Positions 43,367 to 53,080 are shown, numbered from the stretch's first letter. The stretch is DNA of 64,000 bases from Polaribacter sp. IC073 (GCF_007997075.1 NZ_VORS01000008.1:169775-233774); one strand, 5' to 3'. Program-made: numbers and translations. Notes: generated by a model not told the origin, from the sequence alone.

Positions 43367-44923
43367 TTAAGAGCTGCAACTTAACATGGAGCAACCCACT
43401 TTATTTCGTGCCCATTCTGGTCTTTTTGCAAACCATTTTTTGTTTTTTGGTTGTTCAGCATACGGTCTTTTTAAGAGTTGAAATAATTCATCAATTAAAG
43501 TGTAATTTCCTTTATCTGCTTCGTCAATTGCTAGTTGAGACATGTAATTTCTAAGCACATATTTAGGATTTATTAGATCCATTTTTTCCTTTCTTTCTTC
43601 GGATGAAGTGCGTTCTATTTGAAGTCTATCATCATATTTTTTAAACCACAAGTTCCAACTATTTAGAACTTCATCAGAAATGTTTTCAAAGTCGTAAAAA
43701 GCTTCTTTTATCAATTCTAAGCCAGCTTCTTTATCCGTGAAATTACTTAAATTTCTAAAGAAAATAGTCATGTCTGTTTCTACCAATTGTAAAGTATCTT
43801 CTAAATTTTGAATCAGTTCTAAATCCTCTTCATCCGAAGTACATAAACCTAATTTAGATTTCATCATCTGTAAAGATTTTACTTCAAAATCGAGTTTGTA
43901 TTGCTCTAAAATGGCATTTAAAGGCTCCACTTCTTCAATTATTGGATATAAAGCATTCGCTAGTTGGTACAAATTCCACAAACCAATATTTGGCTGATTT
44001 CCGTATCGGTAACGTTTATGCTGACTGTCGGTTGTATTTGGCGTCCAACCAAAATCGAAGCCTTCTAACCATCCATATGGTCCGAAATCTATGGTTAAGC
44101 CTAAAATAGACATGTTATCTGTATTCATTACTCCGTGCACAAAACCAACACGTTGCCAATGAATAATCATTTCTAAAGTCTGTTCTGAAACCTCCTTAAA
44201 AAAGTGGATGTAATTTTCTTTAGAAGGCGCTCCTAAATGTGGGAAATGATGTTTGATGGTATAATCTACCAAATTCTTTAAATTTTCAAGATCCTTTCTT
44301 GCTGTAAAAATCTCGAAACTACCAAAACGCAAGAACGAAGGAGAAATTCTAGAAACAATAGCACCTTTTTCATAAGCAGGATTGCCGTCATATAAAACAT
44401 CTCGCATTACAGCATCACCAGACAAACTTAAAGACAAAGCTCTAGTTGTAGGCACGCCTAAATGAAACATGGCTTCGCTGCATAAATATTCTCTTACAGA
44501 TGAACGCAAAACTGCCAAACCATCTGCAGTTCTAGAATACGGCGTTTCACCAGCACCTTTTAATTGTACTTTCCAATTTTTATTTTGATGTTCAACTTCA
44601 AACAAATTAATCGCTCTTCCGTCACCTAATTGTCCTGCCCAATTGCCAAATTGATGCCCTGCATAACACATTGCATAGGGTTTTGTATTCGGATAAATTT
44701 CGTTTCCGGTAACAATATTTTTAAAGAATTCAGCTTGTGTTTCTGCAGATGAAATACCCAACTCAGTAGCCATTTCTTGTGAAACGTGTACCACTTCTGG
44801 CTTTGCAGTTTTCTTTGGATTTGCAAAAGAAAAAGCAGCATTTACAACTTGTCTTCTTGTGTTTTCTAAATTAGAATCGGCAGGCAATTCTGTAGTAAAA
44901 GTGTTTTTTATGTTTAAATTCAA
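43367..44923 (-). CDS. selO: SelO family protein adenylyltransferase (YdiU)
   Basis: A 518-aa pseudokinase-fold AMPylase. Visible motifs are AGHQFGNWAGQLGDGRA, VQLKGAGETPYSRTADG, HGVMNTDNMSILGLTIDFGPYGW (metal/ATP residues) and NPKYVLRNYM. It ends CSMLSCSS, where Cys stands in for the selenocysteine found in some homologues. SelO transfers AMP to protein side chains and protects against oxidative stress in E. coli. The start appears to be a TTG at 44921-44923; no ATG is near, and the N-terminal sequence after it fits the family. Methionine sulfoxide reductases flank it on both sides. Confidence 0.93.
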   Translation of the reverse strand: MNLNIKNTFTTELPADSNLENTRRQVVNAAFSFANPKKTAKPEVVHVSQEMATELGISSAETQAEFFKNIVTGNEIYPNTKPYAMCYAGHQFGNWAGQLGDGRAINLFEVEHQNKNWKVQLKGAGETPYSRTADGLAVLRSSVREYLCSEAMFHLGVPTTRALSLSLSGDAVMRDVLYDGNPAYEKGAIVSRISPSFLRFGSFEIFTARKDLENLKNLVDYTIKHHFPHLGAPSKENYIHFFKEVSEQTLEMIIHWQRVGFVHGVMNTDNMSILGLTIDFGPYGWLEGFDFGWTPNTTDSQHKRYRYGNQPNIGLWNLYQLANALYPIIEEVEPLNAILEQYKLDFEVKSLQMMKSKLGLCTSDEEDLELIQNLEDTLQLVETDMTIFFRNLSNFTDKEAGLELIKEAFYDFENISDEVLNSWNLWFKKYDDRLQIERTSSEERKEKMDLINPKYVLRNYMSQLAIDEADKGNYTLIDELFQLLKRPYAEQPKNKKWFAKRPEWARNKVGCSMLSCSS

Positions 44924-44988
44924 ATTTTTTTATTTCTTTGACAAGAAGATTGATTCACTTGTCTAGTTTAGCAAAGAACTTTCGTTCT

Positions 44989-45525
44989 TTATTTTAGTTT
45001 ATCAGCATGTAATTGTCTCAATTTTGCCAACTTAGGTTCTATTACAAAAGTACAATACCCTTGTCCGTTATTGTTTTTATAAAAATCTTGATGCTCTTGC
45101 GTAGCTATATAAAAAGTAGGCAGTGCACTTAATTCGGTAACGACCTTATCATCATAATACGCTTGAATTTGCTTTAAAACTTCTGCTGCAATTTTTTGCT
45201 GATTTTCATTACCGTAGTAAATTACAGATCTGTATTGTGTTCCTCTATCTGCACCTTGCTGGTTTAATGTTGTTGGATTATGTGTGGTCATAAAAATGAC
45301 TAATATGTCTTCATAAGAAATAATTTTTTCATCAAAATAAATTTGAATTACTTCTGCATGACCTGTTAAACCAGAACAAATTTCTCTATAAGTTGGTTCT
45401 CCAGGGACATTGCCACCAGCATAACCAGAAATTACTTTTTCTACGCCTTTTACTTCTTGGAATACAGCTTCTGTACACCAAAAACATCCACCTCCTAAAG
45501 TGGCAATTTGTAAATTGTTATGCAT
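44989..45525 (-). CDS. msrA: Peptide-methionine (S)-S-oxide reductase MsrA
   Basis: A 178-aa MsrA with the standard GGGCFWCTEAVFQ active site (residues 10-22), VISGYAGG, HAEVIQIYFDE, GADRGTQYRSVIYY and QDFYKNNNGQGYC. It reduces S-methionine sulfoxide in proteins using thioredoxin. There is no signal peptide. It begins one base after the msrB stop, so MsrB and MsrA are coupled. Confidence 0.95.
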   Translation of the reverse strand: MHNNLQIATLGGGCFWCTEAVFQEVKGVEKVISGYAGGNVPGEPTYREICSGLTGHAEVIQIYFDEKIISYEDILVIFMTTHNPTTLNQQGADRGTQYRSVIYYGNENQQKIAAEVLKQIQAYYDDKVVTELSALPTFYIATQEHQDFYKNNNGQGYCTFVIEPKLAKLRQLHADKLK

Positions 45526-45526
45526 C

Positions 45527-45979
45527 TTAAGAATTTCCTTTCTCTAATTGCATAGATTCAGAATTCACACAATAACGCAGTCCACTTGGTTCTGGGCCAT
45601 CAGGAAAAATATGTCCTAAATGTGCGTCACAAGTATTACACATTACTTCAACTCTAACCATACCAAAAGAAACGTCTTTGTGATATTTAATGGCGTTCTC
45701 TTTAATGGGTTGTGTAAAACTTGGCCATCCAGAACTCGAATCGAACTTTATTGTAGAATCGAATAAAGGGGTGTTGCAACAAGTACAATTGTATTGACCT
45801 TCATCATAAATACTACATAAAGTACCGGAGTTTGGACTTTCTGTGCCTTTTTGTCTTGTAATTCTAAACTGTTCTGGTGTTAAGAGGTTCTTCCATTCTC
45901 CTTCAGATTTTTCAACTCTTTTTTCTGGAGTTGGATTTCCTTTTGCTGTAAAACTGATAATTTCTTTCCAAGTAAGCAT
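45527..45979 (-). CDS. msrB: Peptide-methionine (R)-S-oxide reductase MsrB
   Basis: A 150-aa MsrB from the ATG at 45977-45979; the frame is open 43 codons further upstream but that part is not MsrB-like and is rejected. The zinc cysteines are in CTCCNTPLF and CNTCDAHLGHIF. The catalytic Cys is in GLRYCVNSESM, and SSGWPSF and EVMCN are typical. It reduces R-methionine sulfoxide and complements the coupled MsrA. Divergent from the HD-domain gene. Confidence 0.95.
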   Translation of the reverse strand: MLTWKEIISFTAKGNPTPEKRVEKSEGEWKNLLTPEQFRITRQKGTESPNSGTLCSIYDEGQYNCTCCNTPLFDSTIKFDSSSGWPSFTQPIKENAIKYHKDVSFGMVRVEVMCNTCDAHLGHIFPDGPEPSGLRYCVNSESMQLEKGNS

Positions 45980-46152
45980 ATTAATTTCTTGTCTTTTTTT
46001 AATTGTTAACGATCTTTTATTAGACGAAAAACGTACCTTCAACTTACAAAAAAATAAATTTTGCAATTGCCGAAAGCAATACCTAAATTTACGACAAAAT
46101 TCATACAAAAAGAAGGCATTATTAATTGTTTATTTTTGTTTAAAATTATATT

Positions 46153-47355
46153 ATGAATGCATTAATTATAGAAGTAGAAAAATTTATTTTTAGTTTTTTA
46201 AATGAAAATATACATCCAAATTTTGTGTATCATAACCTTGCCCATACGCAAAGGGTTGTAGCAAAATCTAAGGAAATAGCAGAAAACTTAGCGCTTGAGC
46301 CAACCGCATTAGAAGATTTAGTAATAGCAGCTTGGTTTCATGACACAGGTTATGTAGATGGTGCTAAGAATCATGAAGAAAAAAGTGCACAAATTGCTAC
46401 AGCGTTTTTAACAGCTAAAAATGTTTCTGTAAAGAGAGTTGAAAGAGTTGTTGCTATAATTTTAGCTACTGAAGTAAATTATGTGCCAAAAAATAATCTA
46501 GAAGAAATTATAAGAGATGCAGATTGTGCGCATTTAGCTTCTAAGAGTTTTTTAGATTTAACGTCTTTATTAAGAAAAGAATGGGAGTTGTCTTCGGAAA
46601 AAATATACACGCAATCTGAATGGATTGAACTAAATTTATCTTTCTTAACTCAGAAACATAAATATTATACAGATTTTGCTTTAAGAAACTGGACTAAGGG
46701 TAAGGAAAAGAATTTAGCAAAACTTTTAAAAAATCAAAAAAAACTTAGAAGTGAGAATAAGAAATTTAACCAGAAAGAAGTTGCTTTAGATTTAAAGAAG
46801 ATTAAAAGTGAAGTGCCCGAACGTGGTGTAGAAACAATGTTTAGAGTTGCGCTTAGAAATCACATGACCTTAAGTAATATTGCAGATACAAAAGCCAATA
46901 TTTTACTTTCTGTAAATGCTATTATAGTTTCTTTAGCCCTGTCTAATTTATTACCAAAATTAGACAATCCTTCTAACTCACACTTATTAATACCAACTAT
47001 TATTTTTGTTGCTTTTACAGTTGCATCTATTGTTTTGTCTATTTTAGCAACGAGACCTAATGTTACAGAAGGTAAGTTTACTAAAGAAGATGTTGCTAAT
47101 AAAAAAGTAAATTTATTGTTCTTCGGGAATTTTCATCAAATGAAATTAGATGATTTTGAGTGGGGAATTTCAGAAATGATGGTCGATAGAGATTATTTAT
47201 ACAGCTCTTTAACGAAAGATTTGTACTTCTTAGGGTTGGTTTTAAATAGAAAATACAAAATTTTAAGAATTACCTATACCGTTTTTATGATTGGTATTAT
47301 TGTAAGTGTTTTAGCTTTTGCAATCTCTTTTAAATACAAAGAGTCTTTTGTTTAA
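46153..47355 (+). CDS. HD-domain phosphohydrolase fused to a Pycsar-effector-type membrane module (DUF5706)
   Basis: A 400-aa two-part protein. Residues 1-190 are an HD domain with YHNLAHTQRV (His27/His31), the HD pair His63/Asp64 in WFHDTGYVDG, and Asp122/Asp124 in RDADCAHL. Residues 225-400 begin RVALRNHMTLSNIADTKANILLSVNAIIVSLAL, read here as the signature of PycTM-type effectors (DUF5706). Membrane helices follow at about 249-267, 279-299 and 368-392. In Pycsar defence such modules respond to cyclic pyrimidine nucleotides; here no cyclase is adjacent. It is divergent from msrB and convergent with the GAF gene. Confidence 0.85.
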   Translation: MNALIIEVEKFIFSFLNENIHPNFVYHNLAHTQRVVAKSKEIAENLALEPTALEDLVIAAWFHDTGYVDGAKNHEEKSAQIATAFLTAKNVSVKRVERVVAIILATEVNYVPKNNLEEIIRDADCAHLASKSFLDLTSLLRKEWELSSEKIYTQSEWIELNLSFLTQKHKYYTDFALRNWTKGKEKNLAKLLKNQKKLRSENKKFNQKEVALDLKKIKSEVPERGVETMFRVALRNHMTLSNIADTKANILLSVNAIIVSLALSNLLPKLDNPSNSHLLIPTIIFVAFTVASIVLSILATRPNVTEGKFTKEDVANKKVNLLFFGNFHQMKLDDFEWGISEMMVDRDYLYSSLTKDLYFLGLVLNRKYKILRITYTVFMIGIIVSVLAFAISFKYKESFV

Positions 47356-47378
47356 AAGTACATAAATAGGAGTGTTAT

Positions 47379-47412
47379 TTCTAATCTTAATATTATAAAA
47401 TAGAGATTAGAA
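47379..47412. terminator. Hairpin between convergent HD-PycTM and GAF genes
   Basis: TTCTAATCT (47379-47387) and AGATTAGAA (47404-47412) are perfect inverted repeats with a 16-nt AT loop. No T-tract follows, so terminator function is uncertain. Confidence 0.35.
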
Positions 47413-47486
47413 GTATCAAATTTTTATAGAATAGAAATGGGTTTTAGCTCGTACAAAAGACTTAATAAAACAGAGAGAAATAGCTT

Positions 47487-49874
47487 CTAAGCTTCAATTT
47501 GTTTTATTAAGTCTTTTAACGTGATACTTTTTTTCTCATCAAAATTTTTCTGATAAATAACCGCTACTCTTAGTGCCTTTAAGCCAGAAACACCTTGTAA
47601 ATCCTCTAGCTCTAAAAACTCAATAGTACCTAATTGTTTTTTAGATTGTAAGAAGTTTATATATTTTACATACTCTAATGCATCTTTGTCTTGAGAATAA
47701 ATAATGGCAATTTTACCAGGTTGTGTAATTCTTTCTTTTGTGTTTTTTATGTGTGCTTTATCTATTCTTTTTTTAATAATTTCATACCGAATATTATAAG
47801 CACCATCTACATCAAACTGCTTTTCGTCCATTCTAAATTTAATAGCCATTGGGTTGCTATGAACTAAAACTAAAGAAGCAACTCTTAAGTTATTTGGCAT
47901 TGTGTCTGTTAAAGAATAAGCAATGTTCTCCATTTCACACATGGTTTGTAATTGCCACAAACGCAAGTTATACAGATAAATAACGTCAAAAGAATTCTTT
48001 TTTGTAATAGATTCTCCTATGTACATGTTAAATTCAACTCCGTCTGTTTTATAGCGTTCAAAATAATGCGGATACATTTTTTGGGCGTCTTTTTGTTTTT
48101 TATCGATGTATTTAGATAATTTTTCATTGATTAGATTTACACTTTTTTCGTAATCTTTTCTTTTCTCATATACTACGTTTAAATCTTTGTCTAAACGATT
48201 CATATATATGTCTACCTTTTTAGAGAGGGCTGTATTAATTTCTTTAATATGATTAAAAACAGGATAAATTTCTCGCTGTAAAAAGTCTAGAATGTTAATT
48301 TCATCACCCGCATTTAAATCTTCTTTAACATCTTTTAAAAATGTAGAAACACGATACATTAACTCGCTGTAGATCGGTAGTTTTTCTGTTTTACAAGCAT
48401 CTTTTAAAACGGAAATAGCCAAAGATAATTGTGTTATTAAATCTTCTTTGATGGCTGTATTTCTAGCTTCCGAAGAACCCTTTATATCACTTTGCCCAAA
48501 TAAAGGATACACATCTTTAAATACAATTTCGTCTAATTTGGCATTTTCATTCGTTTGAGATTCTGTGTGATACCTTTCTGCTGCTTCGTAAAAACGCCAT
48601 TTTACAGAATTATGAATAGAGGTATAGTTTTCTTGAATAGTGGCTTCTAATACATTTTGTCTTTCTTCTGATGTTCTTTTAACAGCAGCTTCAAAAACAG
48701 GAATGATGTCTTTTAATTTATTAATGTTAACAGAGTTTAAATCATAAGCATTCGGAGATGCTATTTCTAACAGTGCTAAATCTCCATTTTTTGAAGCCTT
48801 AATTGGTATTAGAATAATACTTTGAATTCCGCCATCATATAGGTTATGGTAAAAAAGATTCTTATCTGTTTTTTTACCATATTCTTCTAAGTCTGAAATA
48901 ACAAAAGTCTGGTGGTCTTTAAAAACTTTTTGAATAATATCATCGCAAAAATAATTCGAAGAACAATTAATTTCCTCTTTATTATTTAATATGATGCTAT
49001 TCGATTTATTAACAATAGTTTCACAAAGTTTTTCATTTAGGTTATCGAAAATAGAGTAGCCTAATTTTAAATTTTTAATTGCATAAAAATCTCTTAAATT
49101 ATTTTGAAGTTTAAAAATTACATTATCATCACTCTCTAATAAATTTGCTTTTATAGAGGATAACATTTCTTCTGAAGTAACATCAAATAAATTAATGATA
49201 CCAAATCCTTTAAAAATATAACTGTTTGGTGGGAATTTCTTTTTCCATAGGTCTATATTATCGAAACTATTTAATAATTCTCTAAAGCATTCTTTGGTAA
49301 CAGTAGGGGCATTTTCTGTGGGAATAATTTCAGAGAAATCGCCATTAAAAGCAGCTCTGTAATACTTCATAGTACCCGTAGTTTTGTCTGGAATATCGAA
49401 GTAAAAGGGTCTTTTTACATCAATATTATAGCCGTAAACAAAGCTTAATATAAAAGTACATGCCAAAATATATGTACTTTCATCTTCAAAATTTCTTACT
49501 GTAAATTCATAATCATCACCAGCATTGTCTAAAATATTTTGAAAACGATCTGTAAATTTAAAAGATGTAAAAGAAAAAGGAACACTCGCTGCTTTTATTT
49601 CGTTTAACAGCAAAGGTTCTGGAAACAAAGGAGCTAAAAGTAAATTGATTTCTTCCTTATATTTTTCTAGTAATGAATAATCTGAAAAACCATCATTTAG
49701 TGCTGGGTTTTTATCAAACATCTTTACCATTTCTATAGAAGAACTATGAAGCGGGTGTGTTTTGTAGGCTACATCTGTATACTTTTCAAAAAGATTAAAG
49801 ATCTTTTTGAAAGAAATATTTAGTTGTAGTGGTAACTCAACTTTATTTACTAAACTCGATTCTAAAATTTTCAT
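47487..49874 (-). CDS. Large GAF-like protein of unknown function
   Basis: A 795-aa soluble protein with no signal peptide or membrane segment. Residues about 260-400 have GAF-like features (KLCETIVNKSNSIILN, TFVISDLEEYGKK, GIQSIILIPIKASKNGDLALLEI). The rest is mainly helical and includes long coiled-coil segments (about 520-600, ALSKKVDIYMNRLDKDLNVV). I recognise no catalytic motif. Similar proteins seem to be conserved in flavobacteria without a known role. It is transcribed alone and upstream of it lies der in the same direction. Confidence 0.8.
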   Translation of the reverse strand: MKILESSLVNKVELPLQLNISFKKIFNLFEKYTDVAYKTHPLHSSSIEMVKMFDKNPALNDGFSDYSLLEKYKEEINLLLAPLFPEPLLLNEIKAASVPFSFTSFKFTDRFQNILDNAGDDYEFTVRNFEDESTYILACTFILSFVYGYNIDVKRPFYFDIPDKTTGTMKYYRAAFNGDFSEIIPTENAPTVTKECFRELLNSFDNIDLWKKKFPPNSYIFKGFGIINLFDVTSEEMLSSIKANLLESDDNVIFKLQNNLRDFYAIKNLKLGYSIFDNLNEKLCETIVNKSNSIILNNKEEINCSSNYFCDDIIQKVFKDHQTFVISDLEEYGKKTDKNLFYHNLYDGGIQSIILIPIKASKNGDLALLEIASPNAYDLNSVNINKLKDIIPVFEAAVKRTSEERQNVLEATIQENYTSIHNSVKWRFYEAAERYHTESQTNENAKLDEIVFKDVYPLFGQSDIKGSSEARNTAIKEDLITQLSLAISVLKDACKTEKLPIYSELMYRVSTFLKDVKEDLNAGDEINILDFLQREIYPVFNHIKEINTALSKKVDIYMNRLDKDLNVVYEKRKDYEKSVNLINEKLSKYIDKKQKDAQKMYPHYFERYKTDGVEFNMYIGESITKKNSFDVIYLYNLRLWQLQTMCEMENIAYSLTDTMPNNLRVASLVLVHSNPMAIKFRMDEKQFDVDGAYNIRYEIIKKRIDKAHIKNTKERITQPGKIAIIYSQDKDALEYVKYINFLQSKKQLGTIEFLELEDLQGVSGLKALRVAVIYQKNFDEKKSITLKDLIKQIEA

Positions 49875-50005
49875 CTTTTAAAAATATTTGACAAATTTAC
49901 AAAATTGTAAATTAATAGTCGTTTTAAAGAATAGTTACTTTCATTTTTACACTTAAAAAGCATAAAAATGAAAGTTTTCGAGTTTAAATAATAAGGAATT
50001 TAATA

Positions 50006-51316
50006 TTATTTCTGTCTAAAATAAATAGTAATTGGTACACCAGAGAAATCGTACATATCTCTTAGTTTGTTTTCTAAGAAACGTTTGTAAGGGTCTCTAA
50101 CATATTGTGGTAAGTTACAGAAGAACGCAAATTGAGGCGTTAAGGTAGGTAACTGCATACAGTATTTTATTTTTACAAATTTCCCTTTTGTAGCTGGTGG
50201 CGGGTAACTTTTTACGATGTCTAGCATCACATCATTCAATTTACTTGTAGATATTTTGAATTTTCTTCTTTCAAAAACCTCTACAGCAGTTTCAATGGCT
50301 TTGTATAAACGTTGCTTTGTTAGCACAGAAGTAAATACAATTGGCACATCTGTAAAAGGCTCAATTTGTTTTCTAACCATGGCTTCAAAATCGCGCATTG
50401 TATTGGTTTCTTTCTCTACTAAATCCCACTTATTTATTAAGATAACAACACCTTTTCTATTTTTTTCTGCCAACCAAAAGATACTTTGATCTTGGCCTTC
50501 AAAACCACGAGTAGCATCTACTACTAAGATAATAACATCTGCATATTCTATAGAACGTACAGCACGCATTACAGAATAGAACTCTAAATCTTCTTTTACT
50601 TTCGATTTTTTTCTTATTCCGGCAGTATCTACTAAATTAAAATCAAAACCAAAACGGTTGTATTTTGTATCGATAGAATCTCTTGTTGTACCAGCAATAT
50701 CGGTTACAATATTTCTATCTTTACCTATTAAAGCGTTTATAAAAGAAGATTTCCCTGCATTTGGTCTTCCAACAACAGCAAATCTTGGTAAATCTACTTT
50801 TTCTAGATCTACTTCTTCTGGCGCTGGCATTTTCGCTACAATTACATCTAATAAATCACCAGTTCCACTTCCGTTAATAGAAGAAATTGTATGATAACCA
50901 CCTAAACCTAAGTTATAAAACTCAACTGCATCTGCATCTCGCATTGCATTGTCAACTTTATTAACAGTAACAAAAATTGGTTTTTTTACTTTGCGTAAAA
51001 TTTTTGCAACTTCAGCATCCATCGGTGTAATACCTTCTTCAACATCTACAACAAATACAATAATATCTGCTTCTTCAATAGCTAAAGCAACTTGTTTTCT
51101 TATTTCTTCTTCAAAAATATCATCAGAACCAATGCTGTAACCACCTGTGTCTATAACAGAAAATTCTTTTCCATTCCAGTCAGATTTTCCATAATGTCTA
51201 TCTCTTGTAACTCCACTTACAGAGTCTACAATAGCGTCTCTTCTCTGTACCAGTCTATTAAAAAGCGTTGACTTTCCTACATTTGGTCTTCCTACAATGG
51301 CAACAATACTATTCAT
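50006..51316 (-). CDS. der: Ribosome-assembly GTPase Der (EngA)
   Basis: A 436-aa protein with two tandem GTPase domains and a C-terminal KH-like domain. The first P-loop is GRPNVGKST (8-16) with DTGG and NKVD; the second is GRPNAGKSS (about 184-192) with DTAG and NKWD. The KH-like end reads [21 protein letters not shown]. It is needed for 50S ribosome maturation. Length is normal. A TATCTTTG promoter box is 18 nt upstream of its ATG. Confidence 0.97.
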   Translation of the reverse strand: MNSIVAIVGRPNVGKSTLFNRLVQRRDAIVDSVSGVTRDRHYGKSDWNGKEFSVIDTGGYSIGSDDIFEEEIRKQVALAIEEADIIVFVVDVEEGITPMDAEVAKILRKVKKPIFVTVNKVDNAMRDADAVEFYNLGLGGYHTISSINGSGTGDLLDVIVAKMPAPEEVDLEKVDLPRFAVVGRPNAGKSSFINALIGKDRNIVTDIAGTTRDSIDTKYNRFGFDFNLVDTAGIRKKSKVKEDLEFYSVMRAVRSIEYADVIILVVDATRGFEGQDQSIFWLAEKNRKGVVILINKWDLVEKETNTMRDFEAMVRKQIEPFTDVPIVFTSVLTKQRLYKAIETAVEVFERRKFKISTSKLNDVMLDIVKSYPPPATKGKFVKIKYCMQLPTLTPQFAFFCNLPQYVRDPYKRFLENKLRDMYDFSGVPITIYFRQK

Positions 51317-51334
51317 TTGAATTCAAATTTTTTG

Positions 51335-51342
51335 CAAAGATA
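51335..51342 (-). promoter_or_regulatory. -7 promoter box for der
   Basis: Minus-strand TATCTTTG followed by C matches TAnnTTTG, giving a leader of about 15 nt. The rest of the gap 51343-51614 shows no gene. Confidence 0.55.
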
Positions 51343-51614
51343 CAATTTAAGGTTGTAAGAAAGATGCTAAAAATGAAGTCTTTAAAAAACAAAAACGAAC
51401 ATTGTTATTTGTTGCTTTAATCATCAAATTAATAGTTGTTTTTAAAAGTGTTTTAGGTTGTTTATTTTTATCATTATGTAATAAAACTATATTTACCGGC
51501 TTTTGATGAAACTAGTTTTCTATAATTGAAGCTAATTAAGAAGTAGTCAATTGTTTTTTTGATGAAAATAGATTGAATTGTCAAAGAAACAGAATTTTTA
51601 ATTACATTTAAAAA

Positions 51615-52118
51615 ATGATTGCAGAAGAAAAAAGAAATAGCGAAATCTTTCTAAGACCACGATTTTCTATTGTTTTAGAAGAGAATGCTAAAGATATTTT
51701 AAATGGTTTTGCTGAAGTGTTGCAAAAAGAAGAAATACCTTTTAGAGGTAATGTTGTAGATGGGCATATTTTTATTTCGGTTCCTAAGAAAAAAGAACAT
51801 TTTTGGTCACCTCAATTGCATTTAGAAGTTATAGAGAAATCCGACAAAGAATCTGAATTAAAAGGACTTTTTGGACCAAAACCACAAGTTTGGACGCTCT
51901 TTATGTTTGTCCATTTTATAATTGGAACTTTATTTTTAGGGTTTTGTATACTATTATACACTAGAATTTCTTTAAAAGAATCTTTTCTCTTTCCATTAAT
52001 AATGATGATTTTCTTACCCTTAATTTGGGTTTCGTTGTATTTTTTAGGAAAAATGGGGAAAGATACAGGCAAATCTCAAATGCAAGAATTACACGATTTT
52101 ATGATCGAAAATATTTAA
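51615..52118 (+). CDS. Membrane protein with two helices, unknown function
   Basis: A 167-aa protein. Residues 1-90 are a soluble alpha/beta domain (SIVLEENAKDILNGFAEVLQ, GHIFISVPKKKEHFWSPQLHLEV). Two membrane helices follow at about 93-115 and 121-143 (LFMFVHFIIGTLFLGFCILL; FPLIMMIFLPLIWVSLYFLG). A short amphipathic end follows. No family is known to me. It lies between der and era, transcribed in the opposite direction. Confidence 0.78.
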   Translation: MIAEEKRNSEIFLRPRFSIVLEENAKDILNGFAEVLQKEEIPFRGNVVDGHIFISVPKKKEHFWSPQLHLEVIEKSDKESELKGLFGPKPQVWTLFMFVHFIIGTLFLGFCILLYTRISLKESFLFPLIMMIFLPLIWVSLYFLGKMGKDTGKSQMQELHDFMIENI

Positions 52119-52138
52119 ATTCCCGTTCTCACGGGAAT
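52119..52138. terminator. Intrinsic terminator between the two-helix protein and era
   Basis: ATTCCCGT (52119-52126) and ACGGGAAT (52131-52138) form a perfect 8-bp GC-rich hairpin with a 4-nt loop, directly after the plus-strand stop. It can serve both convergent genes. Confidence 0.75.
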
Positions 52139-52183
52139 AATAATTTAAAATAAACTCAAGTCTAGCTTTATAGTAATTTTTAA

Positions 52184-53068
52184 TTATTTCTGATTATATC
52201 CAAAACGCTTCAGTTGAATTCTATCACTACGCCAGTTTTTATTCACTTTTACGTATAGTTCTATAAAAACTTTTTTCTCAAAGAATTTTTCTAAATCTTT
52301 TCTAGCTTCTGCTCCAACTCTTTTAAGAGCAGCACCTTTGTGACCAATGATAATTCCTTTTTGAGTTTCTCTTTCTACCATAATAATAGAACGAATTCTA
52401 ACAATATGTTCTTCTTCTGTAAACTCTTCTGTTTCTACTTCTACAGAATACGGAATTTCTTTCTTATAATGAATTAGAATTTTCTCTCTAATTTTTTCAT
52501 TCACAAAAAAACGTTCTGGTTTGTCTGTTAGTTGATCCTTCGGATAAAATCCAGGACCTTCTGGTAATAATTCCTTTATTTTTTCATAAACAGCAGAAAC
52601 TCCAAAGCCCTCTAAAGCAGAAATTACAAACACTTCTGCATTGGGTACTTTTTCTCTCCAATATTCTATTTTTTCTTCTACTTCTTCTTGAGAAGATCTG
52701 TCAATTTTATTCAATAATAAAATAACAGGAATTTCACTATGAATGATTCTGTTGAAAAAAGCCTCATTTTTTAATTCTTTTTCACCAACTTCTACCATAT
52801 AGATTAGAATATCTGCATCCTCGAAGGCAGATTTTACAAAATCCATCATAGAAGCTTGCAATTCATAAGCTGGTTTTATAATACCTGGCGTATCCGAAAA
52901 CACAATTTGATAATTATCTTCATTTACAATTCCTAAGATACGATGCCTTGTAGTCTGTGCTTTAGCTGTGATGATAGATAGTTTTTCACCTACTAATGCA
53001 TTCATTAATGTTGATTTACCTACGTTAGGATTTCCTATAATATTTACAAAACCTGCTTTATGTGTCAT
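52184..53068 (-). CDS. era: Ribosome-assembly GTPase Era
   Basis: A 294-aa protein with an N-terminal GTPase domain: P-loop GNPNVGKST (12-20), TTRHRILGI, DTPG, and NKID, then the C-terminal KH domain with GHKGAALKRVG. Era binds 16S rRNA and is needed for 30S maturation. The ATG at 53066-53068 follows a TACCTTTG promoter box so closely that the mRNA should start at, or one base before, the start codon. Any later start would remove family-conserved residues (HKAGFVNIIGNP). Confidence 0.97.
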   Translation of the reverse strand: MTHKAGFVNIIGNPNVGKSTLMNALVGEKLSIITAKAQTTRHRILGIVNEDNYQIVFSDTPGIIKPAYELQASMMDFVKSAFEDADILIYMVEVGEKELKNEAFFNRIIHSEIPVILLLNKIDRSSQEEVEEKIEYWREKVPNAEVFVISALEGFGVSAVYEKIKELLPEGPGFYPKDQLTDKPERFFVNEKIREKILIHYKKEIPYSVEVETEEFTEEEHIVRIRSIIMVERETQKGIIIGHKGAALKRVGAEARKDLEKFFEKKVFIELYVKVNKNWRSDRIQLKRFGYNQK

Positions 53069-53072
53069 GTTG

Positions 53073-53080
53073 CAAAGGTA
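53073..53080 (-). promoter_or_regulatory. -7 promoter box for era, implying a near-leaderless mRNA
   Basis: Minus-strand TACCTTTG followed by CAAC and then ATG. If the box occupies about -11 to -4, transcription starts at 53068-53069. Confidence 0.55.

Noticed and set aside
45980..46108. Upstream extension of msrB
   Set aside because: The extra 43 codons are Cys/Phe/Lys-rich, unlike MsrB, and overlap the probable promoter region shared with the divergent HD gene.
46153..47355. Calling this locus a complete Pycsar defence system
   Set aside because: No pyrimidine cyclase gene lies next to it and the surroundings are housekeeping genes; only the effector-like module is supported.
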